A stretch of DNA of 64,000 nt from Acanthacorydalis orientalis (Eukaryota; Arthropoda; Insecta; Megaloptera; Corydalidae), in assembly GCA_034766995.1 (NCBI GenBank), contig CM068315.1, positions 12,120,010-12,184,009 of the forward strand. The letters are read 5' to 3'. The position numbers and the translations under genes were made by a program. Under the pieces are notes generated by a model. The model was not told the origin of the DNA. It did no database searches and saw only the letters and a list, made by a program, of their open reading frames with translations. Positions 48,312 through 59,530 of the stretch are shown one piece after another. Each line of letters begins with the position of its first letter. Position 1 is the stretch's first letter.

Positions 48312-48345
48312 ATATGTATATATATATGTATGTATGTATTGCATG
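48216..48345. repeat. Compound (TA)n/(TG)n array
   Basis: TA and TG blocks ending in a duplicated GTATGTATTGCAT (about 48330-48356). Confidence 0.9.
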
Positions 48346-50851
48346 TATGTATTGCATTTTAAAAAAAAATACTAATATATTTTATTAATTTTAATATTTA
48401 ATATACGTCTTTTTCAAACACATTGATAATTCTGTTATAACTTACTTCTAGTGCTATTAGATGGAACTTAATTTTAATTTGAATGTGTTGCAAGAACTGT
48501 TATTTAGAAATAAACTTTGCTAATTAGTTGTTATATATGAATTTTATACAAAGTCATGAATAGAGTACATTTACGTGAGATGTTTTCAAGAATTAATTCA
48601 AAGTAATCTAAAAGTAGACAACTTGTGTTTGTATTTCATTTACATATTATTATAAATAATAAATTCATTTATTTTTTGAGTTCCAATGTAAGATTTTCAC
48701 TTCGAAATTCTTCAGTTGGATTGTGCTTTCTTATCACATAAATGATGACCATAGATTAACAATTGCATAAAATATTAAATATGTTTTCTTCGAGAATAAT
48801 TTTAATCATCAGTATATTTATAATTCTAATGTTAGTTTACATGAATTTGTTTCTGTATAAATTTATTCATTAAAAAATATTTGAATGGTTGAAAAATTAA
48901 AACATAAAATTTGTTAACCAATTTTTTCGATAAAAAATTTTTGTATAAATTTGAATTTATATAATCAGTTATGTTAAAACTGAAAAAATACTGATTTGGA
49001 AATATTTAGGATGTAAATATATTTTAATTTAATTCAGTCAGTACTGATATATATTCAGTCAGTATATATATATATATATATATTTATTTATTTGTAAAAT
49101 TCAATAAAACTATTTAGATATTCTATTAATTAATGATAGACTTTATATTTTATATAAAAATACAGTTTGAATTTTTACTTTAACATAAAACATAGACTAA
49201 CATGTTACATGAGAATTATAACTATGTAAATGATACTTTGGTATATGGCCTGCTAAAATTTCTTTGTCTTTAAAAAAGGAACTTGTCAAATTCTGGCCCA
49301 TTATCAACATACATATATTTTTATGTTATGCCGTTAATTATGTTTATTCAATCAAAAGATGTTAGTTAATAAATGGTTTATTTTAATGCAATTCTCAAAT
49401 TTATCTAAAATAATAAATTATATGAATACTCATCAAAAAATCATCGATGTTGAATATTCAACATATATAATATTTGACTGTTTGTATCATCTTGGTAGAA
49501 CAGATATACATCTTTAATTTTTTCTAGAAAAATATAATCTATATTATTTAATTACGGGATGAAAAGTAGAAAAGTATTTAATTTGAACAGAAATTCTGAG
49601 GAGGTAGTTAATATAAAAATAAAGCAGTTAAAAGAGTATATAAATGTTTGTTTTGATCTGCTTCTGAAGTACTGATTGGAAGTATTGATAGTTTTTCTCG
49701 TGATTGCATTGCTATTATATTGTGAAGTTAATTGTTTGTTAAAATCATTTTATATTTTTGTACGTTTCAATTAAATTTTACAATTTTATTAATTTTTACA
49801 AATAAGAAAGTATTCTTTTAAATAATTTTATTTAACATTTCATTTCAATACATAATTTGTCTTTCAAATCGAAAAATTTAACCTATTTTAATCTCTCAAT
49901 GATACTTTTATGCTTTAATAAATTATTAATCATGTTTATTTAACGTTTTTTGTATGAACAGAATATTGAAAAAAATAATTAAAGAATATGTACGGAAATA
50001 TAACAACAAATTGTTAAATGGACTGACTGAATTATATTAAGAATTTTTAAACATAAACATGATTCATTGATAAGTTTCAGTTGAAAATATATATCTTAAT
50101 TTAAGTGATGTCAATAAATGTAATTTTTTATTTTTTTACTTTTAAACTCATACTCTTACTTGATTGAAATTTTTAACATTTTTTTATTTGTTTATAAGCA
50201 AATGTAACTGTAATAGTTTGTGTAATAAATATGTTTTAGTTGAAAATGATAAAGAATGAAAGAAATAGTAGTTTTGTTTAGTAAAGAATATCGCTATAAT
50301 CATTTTAGTCATAAATATACAATAATCCGTTTATTTATGAAAACTGTAAATTAGTTAAGTATTTATGTTCACAAAATATTATTATTTTTTATTAGTAATT
50401 ATTTATAGAATTGATATTATTAAAGACCCGAATCTCTGCAATATAATTGTTCGTATCGAGTCAACCAAATGATACAGCAAACTTAAAAGCTGCTGCATGC
50501 AGTAGTCTGTTCTGCGTAAACGCACGAGTGTGTACGATTTGATACGACCACATCAATATTACGTGAAAAAGAGATGACCGATTGACGTTTTCGTGTGTCA
50601 GTCTAATGGAAAATTTATTTTCCTCTCAGTTTTGTATCGTTTTTCACTCATGAAGGTAGATTTGTTTATGTGTATCTATATATGGGGAAAAATACTAGTT
50701 TCTTTCGGTTTAAAATAAGAAAGAAATGTGTTCAAACGGCTGGAGCTTTTTAGAGATATGTTCTTATCACATCAATTACTTTGATCAGATTCGATTTATT
50801 TTATTGTTTTTTAGCGTGCAGAAAAAACATCATAGATTCGTACACACACAA

Positions 50852-50885
<34 letters not shown>

Positions 50886-51290
50886 GTGTGTGTGCATGAG
50901 TAAATATTAAATTGATTTTAGTCCTTAAGGACTTTTAGTTTTGATAGTTTCACCAACTTCGTTGACATTTTTACTTCACTTCTTATTTTTTGATGTATAA
51001 TCTTAACCAATATTTATATACTATATCAACTTTTCGGCATCACATTCGATCTTCATCTGTAAACATTCATTTTTACTTCATTTAAGTCTGGAAACTTTTT
51101 CGGTCAATAGTTTTTATAGACTCGTGCTAAATTGTTTACAGATTAAAATTATGACATCTATACATACAAACATAGAGTTAATGGGGTAAATTACTATTTT
51201 TTATATGTATTTTGAAATTTAAAATTTTATTTATTTGTGCTATTTTTTTAATTAATTTTGAATTTATATGATTAAACAACGAAAAAATTG
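48346..51290. other. AT-rich intergenic sequence, no gene
   Basis: (TA)n at about 49063-49081 and 50852-50895. A GC-richer patch at 50445-50620 includes GCTGCTGCATGCAG, partly shared with the island at 44.8 kb. No coding sequence recognised. Confidence 0.65.
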
Positions 51291-51830
51291 CTTCATAAGA
51301 AACCAAAGCAATGGTGATTGCTAAAAACCCGATTAGTTGCAAATTGAAAATTGACAATAGTATGTTGGAGCAAGTTATATCCTTTAAATACCTAACCTCA
51401 GAAAAGACAAGCAAGTTAGCAAAAAATCATCTCAATTAGCAGGTTACTTAAGAAGTACTATTTTGCGGGACAAGTACTTGCGCCAAGACTGTAAAACTAG
51501 AATATATAAAGTGATGCTCCTTCTAGTTTTAACATACGCAGTAGAAACAAGAGTGAAGACAGCCAGAACAAAATAAAAGATCAGGACTGTGGAAATGAAG
51601 ATCTTATGATCCATTAACGTTTCTGGATCAACAAAGATGTAAAGATATACGAGGGAAATGTGGCATTCAAGATGTGGTTGGACCAAGGCCAGGAGAAAGA
51701 AGTGGAACAACCACGTGGATAAGATGGGAGAAGACAGACTCACACATTTGTAAAAATTGACGACCTTCCGGAAAGAAATTACGTGGACGGCCGCCTAAGA
51801 GATGGACACAATTGAAAATCCTCATCCATC
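51291..51830 (+). pseudogene. LINE C-terminal region (second LINE fragment)
   Basis: C-terminal part of a non-LTR retrotransposon polyprotein downstream of the RT palm. Seen in shifting frames: MVIAKNPISCKLKID, then SFKYLTSE near 51388-51410, AGYLRSTILRDKYLRQDCKT near 51440-51500, RIYKVMLLLVLTYAVET near 51505-51550, a 'TARTKQ.IRT.EMK.LR' thumb stretch near 51558-51610, and RKKWNNHVDKMGEDR then GRPPKRWT near 51690-51810. 'SFKYLGS.IT', 'CKTRIYK..V.PVLTYA.ET', 'RW..H..RM' and 'GRPPKRW' are the usual order in RTE/CR1/Jockey-type insect LINEs. 5'-truncated, no catalytic residues. Minus-strand frames at 51178-51897 are shadows. Confidence 0.75.
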
Positions 51831-51889
51831 GAGCTCCAGTCAAACGGCAATATCTTACTAGACATCTTACCAACATATTAATCACTTGT

Positions 51890-52067
51890 TTAAGCATTTT
51901 GATAACTTCTACAGGGTAAAATCTTCAACAACCAAGCTGCTGCCGAAAGTGGATTTCCAGATTTTATTAACTCCAGAACCGGAATTTTACACTACAGAAA
52001 TTATAAGCTAAGAAAATATATATGATTTTAAAGGTCATAAACCGCAATTATTTTTCTACCAACCTAA
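51890..52067 (+). mobile_element. Cecropia-type mariner 3' fragment
   Basis: Reads KHFDNF, then IFNNQAAAESGFPDFINSRT in another frame, then PEFYTTEI: the C-terminal block of a mariner transposase ('.HLDNFL.GK.F.N...AE.AF.DFI.SR...FY..GI.KL'). It ends with GGTCATAAACCGCAATTATT and TTTCTACCAACCTAA at 52067, followed by TA. Its 3' end is the same as in the deleted copies at 12773 and 45762. The 5' part is missing and the LINE fragment abuts it. Confidence 0.8.
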
Positions 52068-52157
52068 TATATGAACATAATTATACATCGTATTAAATAA
52101 GTAGATATTTGGAGGGTAGGTGTGCGTCGACAGCTACTTTATATTATATTTACATAC

Positions 52158-52210
<53 letters not shown>

Positions 52211-52457
52211 TGTTTAAATACGAAACTACTTGAGTTATATTATACAAAAGTAATAACATAAATCATTGACACTAGATAAAGTGAATGCTATACAAAAAAA
52301 ATTTACATATTAACACATAAAGTAGAGTTGCTTTGTAGAAATTTTCTTCTCGATAAAAGGAAAAAAATAATTTATAGTGGCAAATATCAAAAACTTTTGT
52401 TCTATTAGACTTTTTTTCTATCAGAAAAAGTATTAGTAGGTCAATGTTTGCATTGAT

Positions 52458-52459
<2 letters not shown>

Positions 52460-52507
<48 letters not shown>

Positions 52508-52542
52508 TTGTATATATATATATATATATACATACATACACA
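52460..52542. repeat. Compound (TA)n/(TG)n/(CATA)n array
   Basis: TA run, TGTGTGTTTG, a second TA run, then CATACATACACACA. Confidence 0.93.
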
Positions 52543-52688
52543 CAGCGTATTTTTTATATAGTTTATAAGTAAATTTTGTTATTGCGTTATTCACATAATA
52601 TGCAATTTTGAATTTAAATTAAAAATCAACTTGTACGTTTGCAATATATTTACATCTATTTATTTATGTCTATATCTATCTATATTTT

Positions 52689-52740
<52 letters not shown>

Positions 52741-54134
52741 AGATACTTTTGACAGTAAATAGTAAATTTTTATTTATATTTTATACTGTACTTTTTTAAT
52801 TTAATCAAAAATATAAAAATAGATTTAGTGATGCTGACGTATGATACTCTTAAAAACACAGATATTTTCATAGAAATGTTTTCTTTTTTAAAGTATATTG
52901 CAAATGAAAAGTCGCACAGATTTACCGTACGACTAAATGTTTTATAGACTTTGATGTCGTGAAATCGTTTATAGGTTAGCAAATATAAATCTGAAGGAAA
53001 AATACATTCACCGGTGTAAAGAAAAAAAACGAGAGATCATATACCTTTTATGTATACATACATACATACATTTTATAATATATATATATACATCTGAGTT
53101 TTAGTGAAAAAAATGAAATACGTTATAACTTATTCTTGCCGTATATCACCGAATTGAGAATGTCGAGCAATAAAAAGAGAATATCACACGAGAAACATGA
53201 TTCGTAGATGTGTCAGAAAATATACGAACGTTGGAATCTGGAAGGACAAGAAAACAAACAGCAGTAAATGGTATGAACATATATGACGAGAATTTATAAT
53301 AGTGCGTCGTTGGAAAAATGGGGGACGCTTGAAGAGTTATAATTGAGTTTGCTATACTTCCTGTTCAGTACTCACTTTTTTATTCTCAAACTCTTTTTTT
53401 TTCTCTGACGAATATTTTAGAATTTTATTTTATTTAAATTGAAAATGCCTGAAAAAAGAATCATATATATATATATATATATATCTCTTTATGTGTAAGT
53501 TTATACTGAGAGGGTGTATAGGTGCGTGTAGGAGGGATATCATTTGCGAAAAGTAAACGATCGTTTCAAAATACACCCTTAATTAAATATATATTTTTGA
53601 ACAAAAATCTTCCAGTTTGTTATGCAAAACATATCATTTTATTACTTTTAATAATGAAATGAATATGAAATTTTATTTTCGATAAAAATAATTTGTTATT
53701 ATTAAGAAAATACGAATTAAAAAAAAACTTAGAAAAATAATAGTTTACTTATTAATAAATTTAATGTGAAGTCTTATACCAGTTAAGTTTAACTAATTCT
53801 GAATAAAAATATTAATATCTTCTTTTCTCTTTCTATATTTCATTATTTTAGATGTTATTTTTTAATTTTGTTGTAAAAAGTATTAATGTTTAGTTTAAAT
53901 GTCAAACATTAATTTTATCTTACTTTAATAATTAATATTAAATACCTTTACTACCTTTAATAAATTAATAGGTGCTTTTTACTTGTTTATAATTGTAAAT
54001 GATTTCAAATAATCAGACTTCAAGGTATTGGAAGGATTGAGTGGTAAATAGAAAACCGCAAAGATTTTCAAAATATATTTTTTCAAAATATATTTTGTTT
54101 GCTGTTTTAGATCAAAGATTGACTAATATAGGTG

Positions 54135-54165
<31 letters not shown>

Positions 54166-54581
54166 ATTTAAATTTAATTTTATCTGTCTATAACATAGCA
54201 TATCGTATTTGATAGTAAACTTAGTAGTAAATTTAATCAAATTTTTGATTTTATATTTTTTATTCTATTAAGAAAATAAAAATAGAAAAAAATATTTTTC
54301 TTCTGAAAGCTCAAGAAACTATCACATGTAATTGATACTTTATTTAGTAATTAATTATTTCTACTTAATATCTTTTACTTAAAAGATAATGTTCATTTTC
54401 ATATTATAATTTAATAGGATATGAAAAATAATTTCCGGTTTCATTTTCTTATATATAAATAGAACGTAGCAGATACAGTGACTTTTAGTGATTTATTGAT
54501 ATTTTTAAATTGAATTGAATATGTAGGAAAAGAAAAAATCAAGAGTATTTTCAGTTGTAACTTTCGTTTTGTGAAGGAATA

Positions 54582-54592
<11 letters not shown>

Positions 54593-54634
<42 letters not shown>

Positions 54635-54681
54635 GTATGTATATATATATATATATATATGTATATGTATATATATATATA
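54593..54681. repeat. (TA)n array abutting a mariner
   Basis: TA run with GTATATGTATG interruptions, ending exactly at the left terminus of the mariner at 54682. Confidence 0.93.
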
Positions 54682-55946
54682 GGAGGGCAGTTTGAAGAGT
54701 AACTTAGTTCTATATTAAAGACAACAACTTCAGATTGTAAGTTTATTTTTTTTAACATTATCTCTTAGAAGTTTAATGTATTTGACTTCAACGTTTCTTC
54801 AGCTTTGCGATTTCCCTTAGTAGGTTTCTTCGAGGTCGTCAAAATAACCATTTGTGATCTCTATCACCTATTCATTCGATTCTAATCCCTGTTTAAAGAA
54901 GAAAATTTTAAGTTCCAGGGACAGATAGAAGTCTGACAAGTGAAATCAGGCAAGTACGCTGAATACAGGAGAGTTAAAATTTTCAATTCGACTAATTTTT
55001 ACTCATCGACAATGAATGAATGATCCGGTATATTGTCATGGTGAAACACTTTTTTCTTAGACATTTTAGGACATTTTTTCGCTATCGCTGTCCTCAAATT
55101 TTGCAGAAGTGCAACGTACTATTGGCCAGTAATTATTTCTCCCTTCTGAACATAGTCGATTAAGAAAATTCCTTTCGTATCCTATAAAACTAACGCAACT
55201 ACCTTTTCAGTCAAGTGAACCGTCATTATCTTCTTTGGAGCTGTTTCACCCCATTCATTCCACTTTTTGATTGCGTTTTCGATTCTGATGTATAATGGTG
55301 AATCCAAGTTTTTTCATCCATGGGTATAAAATTTCGCATGAAATCTTTTAATTCTTCTCAAGCATTTCCGGGAATTCGGTTGGCTTCGAGTACGAATTCG
55401 TTTTTGCTTTGCAGTAAGCAAACTCGGCATCCATCTTGCAGAAAGTTTTTTTATATAAATTTCGCTATGTAAAATAAAATGTTCGCTCAGTTGAGATGCC
55501 TATGACCTCTTCAATTTCGCTCACTGTCACTTGCCGGTCAGACAGAACCATATCGTAGATTTTATCGATGATAGTTGTTCTCCGACTTCTTAAGCGTAGT
55601 GCTCTTGCTCATTCTGTCAGTTTTAAATTCATTCACACAAAGTTGAAGGATTTCGTAGGAAAGAAAGATTTCACCCATTGTACTAAATATTCTCTTATGG
55701 TTTTTGTTCTCTCTTTTCGCTTCCAAAGAAAAGAATTGAGTCACACCTCGAATTCCGATTTTATCCATTTTATACTTTCACACTAAACGCTTGTATTGAA
55801 ACAACTAACAAACGAAGAACTAACAGCGGAATAAGTTGCAACTTCACAGGAGTTACTAAAATGGATGGACTATATGAAAACATATACAGCTGTATTCCTC
55901 TCGGTCACGGAGTACACGAAACAAGTTACTCATCAAACCGCCCTTG
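54682..55946 (-). mobile_element. Full-length mariner of a second lineage
   Basis: Ends are inverted repeats: GGAGGGCAGTTTGAAGAGTA on the left, CAAGGGCGGTTTGATGAGTA on the complement of the right. TA flanks (54680-54681, 55947-55948). 1265 bp, a normal mariner length. The transposase lies on the minus strand and is broken. The terminal type and protein differ from the cecropia-type copies elsewhere in the window. Subfamily (mellifera/irritans-like) is not certain. Confidence 0.88.
54760..55790 (-). pseudogene. Mariner transposase (second lineage), frameshifted
   Basis: Minus-strand blocks in order. An N-terminal region at 55562-55768 includes LSYEILQLCVNEFKTDRMSK. Then comes DMVLSDRQVTVSEIEEVIGI (second HTH) near 55500-55560. 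PMDEKTWIHHYTSESK near 55290-55330 carries the first catalytic Asp, with one extra residue compared with 'MDETWI'. APKKIMTVHLTEKVVALVL, GIFLIDYVQKGEIITGQ and KKKVFHHDNIPDHSF (second Asp, near 55040) follow. Finally YS..LA.FHLSDFYLSLEL has Ser-Asp-Phe-Tyr, the third Asp position, near 54940. All three catalytic Asp codons are still readable, but stops and at least three frameshifts separate them. It is a decayed autonomous element, not a deletion derivative. Confidence 0.85.
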
Positions 55947-55948
55947 TA

Positions 55949-56015
<67 letters not shown>

Positions 56016-56467
56016 ATATGTGTGTGTATATATACACACATACAGATTTGTATGTGTCTTTTTATTAGGAGTTACGACATTCGGTACTAGCTGGGGTGAA
56101 AGAGGGATTTGAAAGGGATCTTTTTCAGTGAGCATTGAAATCGACATCGATTTCAGTGACGTATCTTTAGCAATAGAGATTTTTTTGTATTTTGTATTTG
56201 TCCATTTACATCAAATGATCTGTACGTCATATAATAGTTTCTTTATTCTCTTATTGATGTTTGAATGTTTTGCGAATCTAAATATATTTACAAAGCGATA
56301 TTTAGAATTTGTAAAAAGGTTAGAATACATATATGTATTTGATGTTATTTTTTGCTGCACAACAGTTTCAATGTATATATCTAAATATTATTGTATTAAT
56401 TCATTTCTTTATATCATTTTTCAATACATTTAAAATTAAATGTTGTTAATATTATTTTAATTATATG

Positions 56468-56506
<39 letters not shown>

Positions 56507-56750
56507 TATAAATCATTTCTTTTACATATTTAGAAATGTTGTGAAATTATTGTCTGAAGTTTGATATTTATCGAGTTTAATTCCTAAATTTTATAAAAGA
56601 AAATAATAAAATATCGAAATTATTAATTAGTAATAAAATGTTAATTTTATCACTAACTGTTAAAATGTTAATTAGTTGCATACTGAAACAAAGATTATGA
56701 CTGAAAAATAATGTTATTTCTACTAGAGAAGTTTGGAAAAATCAGTAACA
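55949..56750. other. Microsatellite and AT-rich sequence
   Basis: Compound (TA/TG)n at 55953-56045 and (TA)n at 56471-56502. A TGAAATCG-acat-CGATTTCA hairpin lies at about 56137-56156. The 101-codon plus frame at 56128-56433 is Phe/Ile/Tyr-rich with no motif I recognise and is probably chance. Confidence 0.6.
55953..56045. repeat. Compound (TA)n/(TG)n/(CA)n array
   Basis: It begins 5 bp outside the right end of the mariner at 55946 and generates several spurious Tyr-Ile frames on both strands. Confidence 0.93.
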
Positions 56751-56756
56751 TTCTTG

Positions 56757-57130
56757 AGAAAATCCAAAGTATATAAGACTATAATTAGGTTTGTTGTAGT
56801 GAACCATGGATGATGTCGAAAGTTGAAAAGGATAGATTAGGTTCTCTGAAAGAAAAATGTTGAGAAAATTGTAAGATTACTCACGAACTAAAGAAGAATG
56901 GTGATTGTTAATGAATTACGAGCTGAAAAAATAATGTTTGGATTTAGTGGAGAAAAAGGTTGTGTTGAATTAGACATTTAAAAATATGCAAGAAGACGAA
57001 GAAATTTAGAAAGATAATGATAAGAGAAATCGAAGGGTTGGAAGGTTGGTTTAGTTGGAAGATGGATTAGTGAAATTGAGTGGGAAGTAAAACTAAAACG
57101 AGTGAAATTGAAAAATGTGAAAATCGAAAA
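56757..57130 (+). pseudogene. LINE C-terminal fragment (third LINE copy)
   Basis: Seen: KVYKTIIRFVVVNHG near 56769-56812, then WMMSKVEKDRLGSLKEKC near 56811-56865, in the position of the LINE thumb motif 'KVYKT(I/L)IRPVV.YG.E.W.(M/L)......L...E.K.LRKI'. Further decayed coding appears downstream with LLTN, MVIVNELRAEKIMFGF and ELDI in changing frames up to about 57000. It differs from the LINEs at 9.5 and 51.3 kb. Severely truncated at both ends. Confidence 0.55.
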
Positions 57131-57202
57131 AAACTCTATTATACTAATTGATTTGAGAATATATTAGTTGGAGATGTTTTGTTTCACAAAGTTTATGTTG
57201 TT

Positions 57203-57251
<49 letters not shown>

Positions 57252-57380
57252 GATAGAGAGAGAGAGGATGGAAGACAATCATATTTTGTTCAGTTCTTAG
57301 TTAAATAGTTAAATTAATTACTGTATTAACAATTTAAGTAAAAAATTTTTAAGTAAAAAATCTTGATAATATCTATATAT

Positions 57381-57427
<47 letters not shown>

Positions 57428-57749
57428 GTATGTAAAAAGTTGATATTTTCTTAGAGTTTAATATTTTTATAAGAAATATAAATTAATAACAAAGAAATAA
57501 TCTGAAACAGTCATAAAATAATATGAATATTAAATATAACTTACCGATGAATATTTATAGAAAGAAAAACGGCAATTGACCGTGAAAAGTGTGTCGATCG
57601 ATATTGTACATTCTACACAAACATAAATCGTTCGAAAATGCATATATTTTAAACGTAAAGTTCAGAGTACCGGATATATTTAGACTGATCGCCGTCTGAA
57701 AATTCATGATATGTTTTTGAAGTGTTTTTTCTATATATGTGCTTGTTTG

Positions 57750-57796
<47 letters not shown>

Positions 57797-58447
57797 GTAT
57801 GTATGTGTGTATAAGTGGGTGTGTGAAAGTGAGTGAGTATGCGCTTTTTATGTAGTTGGCTATGTTTCAGCGATTTCTCACTATATAAGCTTGTTGTGAC
57901 GTATGAAATTCTCCTTCAGGGATTTATATAGTTTTTCGTTTGGAGAACGAATAAAAAATTTTAGGATGTTTGACGTTTTGTTCTGTAAGCGACATGTTAC
58001 TGTCGAGTCAGAAATCCGATGACTTGCCGAAGCATGTCAAACAACAAAACTTTGTTTCAGTATCGTCGTGTTCCACGTATGAAAAGTGTAACAAATGATT
58101 AAAAAATCACCTGACAATTGTAATTTATTATGAAACGTTTTTTTTCTCTCTGATTTATTTTGTATGCAATATAAAATTGATCATAAAATTATTTTATGAT
58201 ACTTTATAATTTTTTTTATAACTTTATCATTTTTTTTTATTTTTTAAAGCGTAAGCGTAGAAAATTGAGAAAAAGTAGGTGCTAAATATTTTGTATTTTT
58301 ATAATCATTAAACAATGATTTTAATTACAATTGTTTAGTTTTTGTCTTTTTTTTAATCTTTCAATAGTCAGTATGGTTTATACAGTGACTGATATTTTAT
58401 TATTACATTAAAGTTGAGATAGTTAAACCAATCAATAATTTGAAGTA
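57130..58447. other. Intergenic sequence with several microsatellites
   Basis: (TA)n at 57209-57247 and 57383-57431, and (CT)n followed by (TA/TG)n at 57750-57810. A GC-richer stretch at 57890-58090 is unassigned. No coding sequence recognised. Confidence 0.65.
57750..57810. repeat. (CT)n plus (TA)n/(TG)n microsatellite
   Basis: The only long CT run in the window, followed by TA and TATG/TG repeats. Confidence 0.95.
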
Positions 58448-59528
58448 CAATAAGACCTTGATTTGCGTTGTTAATTGGTACCAAAGAACTACTATCATCT
58501 ATTATATATTATTTCTATAGGAATTATTTTCATTCGTTTCATCTAAATAAATAATACATATCATTAAAACTGAAATTAAATTCAAATCTATAATGATTAA
58601 AATTTAAAAAAATAATCTCTTATTGTAATAAATGAAATTAGTCAACTAAAAATATTATGTAATTCATTTGTACATTAAATGTACATAATAAATATTTTTT
58701 ATTTTGAACTGGAAGATGAATCGGTGTCCATTTCTGTTGATTGGACTTGGTTAATTAAAAATTTACCTAAAGTTTGAGGAATTCTCACTACCTTTATTTT
58801 TACATAAATTTGTTTGTAGCAATTTGTGGAATCATCCACAGTTCTTGCCATTCTCGAACTTCGCTGTTCATCAAGATCATCAGCTGAAAAATTGTTTATT
58901 GCCTCTAATATTAACTCTATTGCTTTTAAAATGCAACTAGTAGATAATTTCTTTTTTCTGGTATTACATCAGCTGTATCAGTCTCATCCATCACATGTTT
59001 AAATCCATATTGACCAAGTCTACGTTATTGAGCTCTTCAATCAATCACTGTGTTGATATCGTCCTCTTCAATACTTTCAAAATTTTCTTCTTTCGCTGCT
59101 TCGGCAAGTTCTCTATGAATACTGAGCACTGCATCTATATCCACATCTTTTGATACACATTCAGGTCATATTTTGTGCCAAACTCCATTAATGCTCGACG
59201 GTTTTACTTTCTTCCACGATTGGCCGATATTTTCGATAGCCATCATGATATTGTATATATATATGTTTGTGTATAAACCTTTCTTCTCCACATCTGGCGA
59301 GTAACTAATTTAACGGTATAACTCCTTTTTTACATTTGTATATTTCATGTACAATGACTATTATTCAGATCTTAACAATTTTGATGAACTGATCTATTTC
59401 GCATAATAAAGATAAATTACAAAGTAAATGAAAAATTACTAAAAAAATGAAAAAAGTAAATTAATTACAGAAAAAACTAAAAAAATCCCATAATGATGCA
59501 ACCTATGACGTAAATCTAGTTCTTGGTG
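58448..59528 (-). mobile_element. pogo/Tigger element, internally deleted
   Basis: Left end CAATAAGACCTTGATTTGCG; complement of the right end CACCAAGAACTAGATTTACG. They align without gaps over 21 bp with 16 identities. TA flanks both ends (58446-58447, 59529-59530). 'CA..AAGAC.T.GATTT.CGTTGT' fits Tigger/pogo ends. About 1.08 kb against roughly 2.3-2.8 kb for autonomous Tigger elements. It contains the transposase C-terminus on the minus strand and lacks the DDE core. Confidence 0.7.
58700..59243 (-). pseudogene. Tigger/jerky-type transposase C-terminus
   Basis: On the minus strand from 59243: MAIENIGQSWKKVKPSSING, then VWHKI, a TGA at the expected Trp, and PECVSKDVDID. Then come an acidic stretch (REL AEAAKEENFESIEEDDIN), a stop and shift, ELNNVDLVNMDLN, and further on FSADDLDEQRSSRMARTVDD followed by IPQTLGKFLINQ and a Ser-rich end. 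'.I..AW..VKPSTLN..WKKLWPE' followed by an acidic tail is the C-terminal signature of DDE_1 (CENP-B/jerky/Tigger) transposases. The DDE catalytic core and CENP-B DNA-binding domain are absent, so it cannot act as a transposase. Confidence 0.75.
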
Positions 59529-59530
59529 TA

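Larger units (their letters stand above)
52070..54681. other. AT-rich intergenic sequence, microsatellite-dense
   Basis: (TA)n arrays at about 52160-52203, 52460-52542, 52693-52735, 53076-53091, 53463-53484, 54140-54165 and 54593-54681. A slightly GC-richer patch at 53130-53340 is unassigned. Frames at 52272-52541 and 52770-52982 (minus) are not recognised. Confidence 0.68.

Noticed and set aside
51444..51897. Minus-strand frames of 99 and 76 codons
   Set aside because: Antisense to the LINE C-terminal region and without motifs.
56128..56433. 101-codon plus frame, possibly membrane-spanning
   Set aside because: Hydrophobic residues follow from T-rich DNA; no conserved receptor motif and no splice context recognised.
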